The position numbers were made by a program, and so were the translations under genes. Of a DNA stretch of 41,506 bases, positions 17,708 to 25,751 are shown piece by piece. The stretch is taken from positions 1 through 41,506 of the forward strand of contig DATLYH010000038.1 in the NCBI GenBank assembly GCA_035575035.1, written 5' to 3'. This DNA comes from DATLYH01 sp035575035. Lineage in GTDB: Bacteria; Planctomycetota; Planctomycetia; Gemmatales; Gemmataceae. The notes under the pieces were generated by a model that saw only the letters and a program-made list of their open reading frames with translations, did not search any database and was not told the DNA's origin. Each line of letters begins with the position of its first letter. Positions within the stretch are counted from its first letter, which is position 1.

Positions 17708-18703
17708 GTGGCTTGTAATGGTCCGGCTGATCCCCGACTGGGTGCTTCGCTCTGGCCGCACGCCGACGGCATTCAGGGGACATCGGACGATCCGCCGGCT
17801 GGTGCCTGGACGGAGCGGACGGTGTATGATAACCGGGGGCGGCCGACCTTGCACGTCGCCTTTGAGGGGGTGGTCACCGAGTTCCGGTATCATCCGCAGA
17901 GCGGCCAGCTGAGCCAGCAACGGTTCTTTGACAACCTGACCCGTTATGCCAACGGGCAAGGGACGGCGCAAGAGGTGTGGTCGTTCACCTCCGACGCTTT
18001 CGGGCGGCTGGTGCGGGTGGAACAGACCACCGACGACTACGACCACACCGGCATCCGCGTCTCGGTGTTGCATGAGGTGGACAGCAACGGCGATGGCGCC
18101 TGGGACCAGCGGACCCGGACCGACTACCTCAACGACCTGCATAACCATACCGGCTACTCCCAGATCCTGCGCGAGACCCACCTCGATGCTACTACAGGCG
18201 TGGTGCAGAAGCGGATCGACTACACCCTGGGGCTGGACGAGATCGCCCAGACGACCACCACCTACGACGCCGCGGGCAACGTGGTCAGCCGGGAGACGCT
18301 GGTCTTCGGCCACGACGGTCACGGCAGCGTGCGCCTCCTCTTCGACCTGGCGGGTGCCATTGCCCAACTATACGTGTACGAGGCCTACGGCCAGCTAGCG
18401 GCGATCTACAACGCCGCCGGCCAATTCGTCAGCGCCAATCCGGCCGATGCCCGGACCACTATCCTCCACGATGGCGAACCGTTCGACAACCACATCGGTT
18501 GGGGCTACCGTCGTGCCCGCTGGGTCGATCCCCACATCGGCCGGTTCAACCGCCTCGATCCCTTCTTCGGCAACCTCTGGGACCCGCAGAGCTTCCACAA
18601 GTACCTGTTCACACACGCCGATCCGATCAACGGCATCGACCCTTCGGGGCTGGAATTCACCGGCAGCACCGGTCAGTTGGTCGCCATCGGAGTCTCGATT
18701 TGA
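17708..18703 (+). pseudogene. RHS repeat-associated core remnant
   Basis: The frame (first possible start GTG 17708) encodes the end of an RHS protein: several YD-type strands (YDAAGNVVSRETLVFGHDG), YGQLAAIYNAAG and the core signature GRFNRLDPFFGNLWDPQSF then YLFTHADPINGIDPSGLE. The long YD-repeat shell that should precede it is absent, and the first 25 codons are not RHS-like. Sequence between 17454 and 17707 shows no convincing coding. After the core only nine residues follow, so no toxin is attached in frame. It is therefore a 5'-truncated remnant, possibly also cut at the 3' end. Confidence 0.75.
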
Positions 18704-19027
18704 CGCGCCGCGCGTTCGTCGTGCCTGGTGTCCTCCGCGGAGCGGCCGCGAGCGGTTGCCCGCGGGGGACGTTGTAGACGGGACCGGGAAGGTCGGGAGG
18801 GACTGAACAGCATCGCATCGTGCCGCCTCCGTCACTGATCTCGACGAGGCGGACCTCAAGGCGATAACCTCCACGATGCGCTGTCGGGAAAAGCTCTGCG
18901 ATGCGCCGCCGGTTCGCATCTGGGTGCAGTAGTTCGAAATCCTGGCCTGTCTGTTCAAGGACTCACGAGGCATGGACTCGACCAAATAATAACTCGTGGA
19001 GTCAGTCCTTCGGTATTGCTTAATACG
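18704..19027. other. intergenic/decayed stretch
   Basis: No gene is supported. An imperfect inverted repeat with arms near GGACTCACGAG and CTCGTGGAGTC (about 18959-19006) is the only structure noticed. The base composition falls along the stretch, from the RHS-like GC-rich part to the AT-richer toxin/immunity part. Confidence 0.35.
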
Positions 19028-19257
19028 GTGCGTTATCCCTTGATTGTGCTGAGACAGTCTCCTGGCAATTACCTATATTTGAGTCGTGACGCAGTTGTGG
19101 TTCTGAATCCAGCCGATGAAGTCGTTTTCAGCATATAATGCAGCGCACTTTGACGCTACGACTAGGTACATCTTATGGCTGATAGGCCTGCCTTGTAGTC
19201 TGTCCATTTCGCAAACGTCAACAGTGATCTCGAAGGAGAATCGGATCCATGTATAAG
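19028..19257 (+). pseudogene. frameshifted C-terminal tail of a polymorphic toxin
   Basis: One frame reads GNYLYLSRDAVVVLNPADEV and stops at about 19134. A second frame continues as YNAAHFDATTRYILWLIGLP to the TAA at 19255-19257. The string YLSxDxVVVLNPxxEVV followed by a HFD segment resembles the end of RHS-linked toxin domains, and its stop overlaps the start of the next small gene, the usual toxin-immunity spacing. One indel near 19130 breaks it. The upstream part connecting it to an RHS core is lost. Assignment by resemblance only. Confidence 0.45.
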
Positions 19258-19545
19258 AATTTAAGAGAAAGAAGACTCGCTGACCTAAGGAACAAGAAGC
19301 TGAGCTTCGCGAGATACTGAATGAATGGGCTCCTATCGGCGGAGCACCTGAGGATGAGTATGATTGGCTTAACCACCGCCTGTTGAACTCATTGCACCGA
19401 GATCCGTCTTCCAGAACTGTGGCGGAGATCATTGCAAAAGAGATAGAAGGGGTGTTTAATGATCCACAGATATTATACCGGGAAGTGGAGACCGTAACCA
19501 AGAAGATTATGGAATGGTGGCTAAACCGTCAATTGAGAAGCTGAC
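19249..19545 (+). pseudogene. frameshifted immunity-like protein gene
   Basis: ATG 19249 follows GAAGGAG and gives MYKNLRERRLADLR, then a stop at about 19320. From about 19285 the next frame gives EQEAELREILNEWAPIGG then APEDEYDWLNHRLLNSL, ending at TGA 19543-19545. The EILNEWxPIGxxxEDEYDxL pattern is a recurrent small-protein family that I associate with genes beside polymorphic toxins. A single-base indel at about 19276-19290 explains the break. It overlaps the toxin tail upstream. Confidence 0.5.
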
Positions 19546-19547
19546 TT

Positions 19548-20258
19548 GCTCTGTTGAAACCTTAGTCATTGGACGGCGGCCAAGAGCATGACATTGTGTG
19601 TTAACACCCGCAGGAAGCACTCGCGCTCCCGCGCCGCGTCCGAGCAGGAGCGCAGGGCCGACCCGAGCAACCGCTTGTGCCGGCTGATGGCGCTCGCCGC
19701 CTGCCAGCGCTGGCCGTAGACGCGGCGGGGGAAACGCCGCTTCATCTGCCGGCGGTACTTGGTCTAGGGCCACTTGCGGCCGTGGCCCCGGCGGTTGAGC
19801 GGGATCACGGTCGAGCGGATCTGCCCGCCCTCCCGGCACAGCCGGTGGTTATGCTCGGCGTCGAAGGCGGCGTCGCCCAGGACTCGGTCCCAGCGGGCGT
19901 GGCGGGTCGCCTCGTCGATGACATCGGTGAAGAGCGGGGATTCGTGGGTCGGCCCGACGCGCACCTCGGCCGCGGCCAAGAGGTGGCTGTCGGTGCGGCA
20001 GGCGACGGCCCAAAGGGTGAAGCGCCGCCGCGGGAGTCGGTCGTGAGGAAGGCCTTCAAGACCTGGATGGCGCACCGCTGCGCCTGGGTGAAGTTGTGGC
20101 GGCTGGTCGGGCAGGCGTAGGCCGGCAGCGCCTGCCGGGCCACCTCCAGGACCTCGCGGGCGAGCCGCCGCGGCGACTGGGTCAGCGGTCGGGTGGTTGG
20201 CTTGGTCTTCATGACACCTATTGAGATGCCTTTAACCACCGAAGGATTCAACAGAGCA
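19548..20258 (-). mobile_element. decayed IS with inverted ends
   Basis: TGCTCTGTTGAAACCTTAG at 19548-19566 matches the reverse complement of 20240-20258 (CGAAGGATTCAACAGAGCA) with two mismatches. The enclosed transposase is broken. At 711 bases the element is shorter than a functional one, so it has an internal deletion. No target duplication is evident. Confidence 0.7.
19566..20212 (-). pseudogene. DDE transposase (IS4/IS5-type) with deletion and in-frame stop
   Basis: The N-terminus from ATG 20212 reads MKTKPTTRPLTQSPRRL and continues to VLKAFLTTD. The frame then changes to LWAVACRTDSHLLAAAEV and VLGDAAFDAEHNHRLC, the middle catalytic Asp region. A TAG at about 19764 is followed by KRRFPRRVYGQRWQAASAIS, which would carry the terminal Glu region, and ends near 19566. 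A deletion near 20040, one frame change and one stop make it nonfunctional. Confidence 0.65.
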
Positions 20259-20570
20259 TACCGAGCACTGTCGATTGCATTTGTATGAAACGGGAAACCC
20301 AGCCCCGCGGGGAGGCTTCCTTTCGCTGCCTGTATTCCATCGCATCTTCAATCGGTTGCCTACGGTACCTGTCCTTCGGTCTTTCCTGAGTCTTCCGGTG
20401 TCACGGGTGCAAAGCGCTTGTCTGGCGGGTATTATGTTGCGGGATAAAGCAAGAAAGCCCGGTCGGGTGCCCTCGCTTCAGGATTTCGCCGCGGAGCCAT
20501 TGCCGGAGGTGTCAGAGGGCCGTCGCCCGGTTGACAGGAAGGCGCTCGATGGCGGGCTGGGGGAAACGCC
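20259..20570. other. upstream region of the defence operon
   Basis: No gene is supported in these 312 bases. TATTAT at 20430-20435, with TGCAAA sixteen bases upstream (20408-20413), is a weak promoter candidate for the operon starting at 20571. A CCCCGCGGGG palindrome lies near 20302-20311. Confidence 0.3.
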
Positions 20571-23500
20571 ATGAACATCTTTGCCTTCCGTCGCCAGGTA
20601 ATCGACGACTACGCGGCCTACACGCGCAGCTTCATCCAGATACGCGACCCCCGTCTCCACGCCTTCGTCGATGAGCAACTGCGAGCCGGGGTCTTGTGGC
20701 CCGAGCCCCTCATCCAGCTCAACGCGTCCTTCGAGCCGGGCGCGTCCATCGACCAACTCGTTGCCGAGGGTGTCCTCCACGCCGAGTGCAGCCGGATCTT
20801 TCGTATCAAGCCCGATCCGCAAGGGACCGGCCAGCCCTTGCGCCTGCACCGCCACCAAGCCGACGCCATCCGGGTCGCCCAAACCGGCGAACCTTACGTT
20901 TTGACCACTGGCACCGGGTCGGGCAAAAGCCTCGCCTACATGGTGCCGATCGTCAACTTCGTGCTGCGGCGGGGCAGCGGGCGAGGCATCCGAGCCATCG
21001 TCGTCTATCCGATGAATGCCTTGGCCAACAGTCAACTCGGCGAGCTCAAGAAGTTTCTTTACCACGGCTATCCGGATAGGGGGGGTCCGGTCACCTTCGA
21101 GCGCTACACGGGGCAGGAGTCCGAAGCCGAGCGGAACCGCATCCTCGCCCAGCCGCCGGACATCCTGCTGACCAACTATGTGATGTTGGAGTTGATCCTG
21201 ACGCGCCCCCAGGAGCGACCGCTGATCCGAGCCGCACAAGGCCTGCAGTTCCTGGTGCTCGATGAACTCCACACCTATCGGGGGCGTCAGGGGGCGGACG
21301 TGGCCTTGCTGGTTCGGCGGGTGCGGGACGCGGTCAACGCCCCACATCTGCAATGTATCGGTACGTCCGCCACGCTCGCAGGTGGAGGCAGCTTCGCGGA
21401 GCAGCAGAAGCAAGTGGCCGCCGTCGCCAGTCAGATCTTTGGTACGCGGGTGCGACCGGAGCATGTCATCGGCGAGACCTTGCGCCGGGTCACGCCGACC
21501 CGGGACGAACGCGATCCGGCATTTGTCGCGGAGTTGACCCAGCGGCTGGTCGATCCGGAGCGTCAGCCGCCTCGCACTTATCAGGACTTCGTGCACGACC
21601 CGTTGTCGATCTGGATCGAGAGCACCTTCGGCGTGCAACCGGAGCCGGGCGGCGAACGGCTGGTCCGCGCCGAGCCCAAGCGAATCGCCGGACCGGATGG
21701 AGCCGCCGCCAAACTGAGTCGGCTCACCGGCGTGTCCGTAGACCGTTGCACCCAGGCCATCGAGGATCAGCTCCAGGCCAGCTACCGTTGCGAACGCGAA
21801 CCGTTGTTGAAACGCCCGCCGTTCGCCTTCCGGCTGCACCAGTTCATTAGCCGGGGCGACACGGTCTATGCGTCCGTAGAACGAGAGTCCGACCGCTACC
21901 TAACCTTGCAGGGGCAGCAATTCGTGCCCGGCGACCGGACGCGGGTGCTCTTGCCTCTGGTGTTCTGCCGAGAGTGCGGCCAGGAGTATTACTGCGTTCG
22001 ACAGGTTTCTGATTCCGGTGCCCAGCGTATCTACTACGAGCCGCGCGAGTTGACCGATCGCTCCAACGACGGCGACAGCTTCGCGGGCTACCTGTATTGC
22101 AGCAGCGAGAACCCCTGGCCCGGCGACAACGTCAACGAGTTGCTCGACCGCCTGCCGGACGACTGGGTGGAAGAGTACCGCGGCCAGCAGCGCGTGAAGC
22201 CAAGCCGCCAGAAAGACCTGCCCCAGCCGGTCCGGGTCGGACCGGATGGGGTGCAAGGCACCGAGGGGCTGGACGGCTACTTCGTGCGCGCCCCGTTCCG
22301 CTTCTGCCTGTACTGCGGTGTCTCCTACAGCGCCCACCAGGGGTCCGATTTCGGCAAACTCACCGCGCTCGGTTCTGAAGGTCGCAGCACGGCGACGACG
22401 ATTCTGAGCCTGGCCGTCATCCGACAACTGAAGGAAAGCGACCTCGATCCGCAGGCGCGAAAGTTGTTGAGCTTCACGGATAACCGGCAGGATGCGTCTC
22501 TGCAGGCGGGGCATTTCAATGACTTTGTCGAAGTGGGTTTGTTGCGGGGAGCGTTGTATCAGGCGGTGCAAGCCGCGGGAAAACAAGGGTTGCGCCACGA
22601 CGAGTTGACCCAGCGTGTATTCGACGCCTTAAGGCTCCCGGTCGAGGCGTATGCGAGCAACCCTTCCGCCAAGTTTCAGGCGCTGGCGGAAACGCAGCGG
22701 GCGTTGCGGAATGTCCTCGGTTATCGGCTCTACCGCGACCTCAAGCGCGGTTGGCGTGTTACGTCGCCCAACCTGGAGCAATGCGGCCTGTTGGAAATTC
22801 GGTACCTCTCTTTGGAGGAGGTCTGCGCCGATTCCGACGTCTGGCGTGACTGCCATCCCGCCTTGCAACGGGCAAGTGCCGAAACACGGCAGAAGATCGC
22901 TCGGGTGCTGCTGGACTACATGCGTCGCGAGTTGGCCATCAAGGTCGATTACCTGAACCCGACCTACCAGGAGACCCTCCTGCAACAAAGCAGCCAGCGG
23001 CTGATCGAGCCGTGGGCCATCGACGAGAACGAATCTTCGGACATGGAGCACGCGGCCATCCTCTTTCCCCGCTCCCGGCAGGACCGCAACGATTACGGCG
23101 GCAACGTCTACCTGTCGGCGCGGGGCGGCTTCGGCCAATACCTGGGCCGCAGCAGCACCTTCCCGGAAACGCCGGGGCGTTTGACCTTGGAGGACCGCCA
23201 GCGCATCATCCTCGATCTGCTGCGTGCCCTGGAGGTCGGCGGCCTGGTCGAGACGGTCGTTCCAGCGCGCCGCGAAGGGGACGTACCCGGCTATCAGCTT
23301 CCGGCCTCGGCCCTCGTCTGGGTTGCCGGAGATGGGACTCGCCCCTTCCACGACCCCATCCGGGTGCCGCGGATGCCCGAGACCGGCGGCCGCACGAATC
23401 CCTTTTTTGTTAAGTTTTACCGCAACATCGCGGCCTCGCTGCAAGGGCTGGAGGCTCGCGAGCACACCGCGCAGGTGCCCTACGAGAAGCGGCTCGACCG

Positions 23501-25751
23501 GGAGGACCGTTTCCGCAACGGTCTGCTGCCGGTCCTCTACTGCTCGCCGACGATGGAGCTGGGGATTGACATTTCCGATTTGAATGTGGTGAACCTGCGC
23601 AATGTCCCGCCGACACCCGCCAACTACGCCCAGCGGAGCGGCCGCGCCGGCCGCAGCGGCCAACCCGCCCTGGTGCTGACCTACTGCTCGACCGGCAGCC
23701 CCCACGACCAGTATTTCTTCCGCCGCCCGGAGCGCATGGTGGACGGGAAGGTCTCGCCGCCGCGGCTGGACCTCGCGAACGAAGACCTGATTCGGGCACA
23801 CGTCCAGGCGATTTGGCTGGCGGAAACGGGTTTGAGCCTCGGGAGGTCGCTCCGGGATCTGCTCGACCTGGGCGGCACCAAACCGACGCTAGACCTGCTG
23901 CCCAGCGTCCGCGATGCCGTGGAGTCCCCGATCGCGCGGCAGCGAGCCAAGGAGCGGGCCGAGCGCGTCTTGGCCAGCCTCGTGGACGAACTGACGCGTG
24001 CCGACTGGTACAGCCCCGGCTGGTTGGACGAGGTGCTTGGTCAGGTGGGACGGCAATTCGATCAGACCTGCGAGCGCTGGCGGGGGCTGTACCGCGCCGC
24101 CCTGGACCAGGCGACGGCCCAGGACCGCATCATCCGGGACGCCTCGCGGCCTCTGGCCGACAAGCAGCAGGCCGAGCGGCTGCGGCGAGAGGCCGAGGCC
24201 CAGCTCAAGCTGCTGACCGAGTCCGAGGATTGGATTCAAAGCGATTTTTACTCCTACCGCTACTTCGCCAGCGAGGGCTTCTTGCCCGGTTACAACTTCC
24301 CACGCCTGCCGCTGTCGGCCTTCATCCCGGCCCGCCGCACTCGGCAGCGCGAGGAGTACCTGTCCCGGCCCCGCTTCCTGGCCATCTCGGAGTTCGGCCC
24401 CGGCGCCGTCGTCTACCACGAAGGCTCGCGCTACCTCATCAACCGGGTGATCCTGCCGGTACAGGATGACGACCTGCTCACCACCCAGGCCAAGCAGTGC
24501 GATCAGTGCGGCTACCTGCACCCGATCCCCGAAGGCCCCGGCCCCGACCTCTGCCAACGGTGCGCCAGCCCACTGCCGCCCCCGCTGCGGCCGCTCCTGC
24601 GCATGCAGAACGTCGCCACCAAGCGGCGAGACAAGATCAACTGTGACGAGGAGGAGCGGTTGCGCCTGGGCTACGACATCCGCACGGGCATCCGCTGGGC
24701 AGAGCAGGGGGGTACGCCGGTCCAGCGCACGGCACAGCTGCTGCGCGGGGATGACCTCCTGGCCACCCTGACCTACGGCCGCGCGGCCACCCTCTGGCGG
24801 ATCAACCTCGGCTGGGCGCGCCGCCGCGAGCAGGACCAGTTCGGCTTCGTACTCGACAAGGAGCGCGGGTTCTGGGCGCGCAACGAGCAGAACGAGGACG
24901 ACCCCGAAGACCCGATGTCGCCCCGGACGGAGCGCGTCATCCCCTACGTCGAGGACAGCCGCAATTGCCTGCTCTTTCAGCCCGCGGAGCGACTGGACCT
25001 GGACCGGATGGTCTCCCTCGAAGCCGCCCTCAAGAATGCCATCCAGGTCCACTTCCAGCTGGAGGACAACGAACTGGCCACCGAATTACTCCCCGACGAG
25101 GATCGGCCACGGTTGTTGTTGCTGTACGAGTCGGCCGAGGGCGGGGCCGGCGTGTTGCGGCGGTTGCTGGATGACGCCGACGCCTTTGCTCAGGTGTCCC
25201 GCCGGGCGCTGGAGATCTGTCACTTCGACCCGGACACCGGCGGGGATCGCCGCCGCGCTGAGCGGTCGAACGAGGACTGCGAGGCGGCCTGCTACGACTG
25301 TTTGATGCACTACGGCAACCAGCCGGTCCACCGCCTCCTCGACCGGCAGAAGATTCGTGACCTGCTGCTGCGGTTGGCCCAGACCCGCGCCCAGACGGCA
25401 CCCGGCGGACACACCCGCGCTGAACACCTCGCCATGCTGGAACGATTGGCCGGTTCGGAACTGGAGCGCCGTTGGCTGAAGTACCTGGAAGCGCACAACC
25501 TCCGCCTGCCCAGCCATGCCCAGCACCTGATTGAATCGTGTCAGACGCGGCCCGATTTCTTCTATGCCGAGCATCAGGCGGCGATCTACATCGACGGACC
25601 GCCCCACGATTATCCCGAGCGGGCGCAGCGGGACGCGGTCCGGACGGAGTGCATGGAAGATGCCGGCTTCGTCGTCATTCGCTTCCACCATCAAGACGAC
25701 TGGGCCGCCACGATTGCCCGTTATCCCCACATCTTCGGGAGGCAAGTATGA
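20571..25751 (+). CDS. DEAD/DEAH helicase with DUF1998/MZB region and C-terminal nuclease-like domain (DISARM/Druantia-like)
   Basis: 1726 residues. The first RecA-like domain has GTGSGKS (114-120) and DELH (231-234), and the second has YCSPTMELGID and YAQRSGRAGRSGQPA (about 1018-1032). Cysteine clusters follow the scheme of DUF1998/MZB helicases: FCRECGQEYYC (about 465), FCLYCG (about 577), CDQCGY with CQRCASP (about 1310-1335) and CEAACYDCLMHYGN (from 1570). Large DUF1998 helicases occur as DruE in Druantia and, split in two, as DrmA/DrmB in DISARM. The last 100 residues (RPDFFYAEHQAAIYIDG then GFVVIRFHHQDDW) look like a Vsr/DUF559-type PD-(D/E)XK nuclease. The stop overlaps the next start (ATGA), so the operon is tightly coupled. 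The nuclease assignment is less sure than the helicase. Confidence 0.88.
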   Translation: MNIFAFRRQVIDDYAAYTRSFIQIRDPRLHAFVDEQLRAGVLWPEPLIQLNASFEPGASIDQLVAEGVLHAECSRIFRIKPDPQGTGQPLRLHRHQADAIRVAQTGEPYVLTTGTGSGKSLAYMVPIVNFVLRRGSGRGIRAIVVYPMNALANSQLGELKKFLYHGYPDRGGPVTFERYTGQESEAERNRILAQPPDILLTNYVMLELILTRPQERPLIRAAQGLQFLVLDELHTYRGRQGADVALLVRRVRDAVNAPHLQCIGTSATLAGGGSFAEQQKQVAAVASQIFGTRVRPEHVIGETLRRVTPTRDERDPAFVAELTQRLVDPERQPPRTYQDFVHDPLSIWIESTFGVQPEPGGERLVRAEPKRIAGPDGAAAKLSRLTGVSVDRCTQAIEDQLQASYRCEREPLLKRPPFAFRLHQFISRGDTVYASVERESDRYLTLQGQQFVPGDRTRVLLPLVFCRECGQEYYCVRQVSDSGAQRIYYEPRELTDRSNDGDSFAGYLYCSSENPWPGDNVNELLDRLPDDWVEEYRGQQRVKPSRQKDLPQPVRVGPDGVQGTEGLDGYFVRAPFRFCLYCGVSYSAHQGSDFGKLTALGSEGRSTATTILSLAVIRQLKESDLDPQARKLLSFTDNRQDASLQAGHFNDFVEVGLLRGALYQAVQAAGKQGLRHDELTQRVFDALRLPVEAYASNPSAKFQALAETQRALRNVLGYRLYRDLKRGWRVTSPNLEQCGLLEIRYLSLEEVCADSDVWRDCHPALQRASAETRQKIARVLLDYMRRELAIKVDYLNPTYQETLLQQSSQRLIEPWAIDENESSDMEHAAILFPRSRQDRNDYGGNVYLSARGGFGQYLGRSSTFPETPGRLTLEDRQRIILDLLRALEVGGLVETVVPARREGDVPGYQLPASALVWVAGDGTRPFHDPIRVPRMPETGGRTNPFFVKFYRNIAASLQGLEAREHTAQVPYEKRLDREDRFRNGLLPVLYCSPTMELGIDISDLNVVNLRNVPPTPANYAQRSGRAGRSGQPALVLTYCSTGSPHDQYFFRRPERMVDGKVSPPRLDLANEDLIRAHVQAIWLAETGLSLGRSLRDLLDLGGTKPTLDLLPSVRDAVESPIARQRAKERAERVLASLVDELTRADWYSPGWLDEVLGQVGRQFDQTCERWRGLYRAALDQATAQDRIIRDASRPLADKQQAERLRREAEAQLKLLTESEDWIQSDFYSYRYFASEGFLPGYNFPRLPLSAFIPARRTRQREEYLSRPRFLAISEFGPGAVVYHEGSRYLINRVILPVQDDDLLTTQAKQCDQCGYLHPIPEGPGPDLCQRCASPLPPPLRPLLRMQNVATKRRDKINCDEEERLRLGYDIRTGIRWAEQGGTPVQRTAQLLRGDDLLATLTYGRAATLWRINLGWARRREQDQFGFVLDKERGFWARNEQNEDDPEDPMSPRTERVIPYVEDSRNCLLFQPAERLDLDRMVSLEAALKNAIQVHFQLEDNELATELLPDEDRPRLLLLYESAEGGAGVLRRLLDDADAFAQVSRRALEICHFDPDTGGDRRRAERSNEDCEAACYDCLMHYGNQPVHRLLDRQKIRDLLLRLAQTRAQTAPGGHTRAEHLAMLERLAGSELERRWLKYLEAHNLRLPSHAQHLIESCQTRPDFFYAEHQAAIYIDGPPHDYPERAQRDAVRTECMEDAGFVVIRFHHQDDWAATIARYPHIFGRQV

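Noticed and set aside
19073..19501. Leftward 142-codon frame in the AT-richer toxin/immunity stretch
   Set aside because: The plus strand carries coherent protein-like segments with a ribosome-binding site here; the leftward frame has none.
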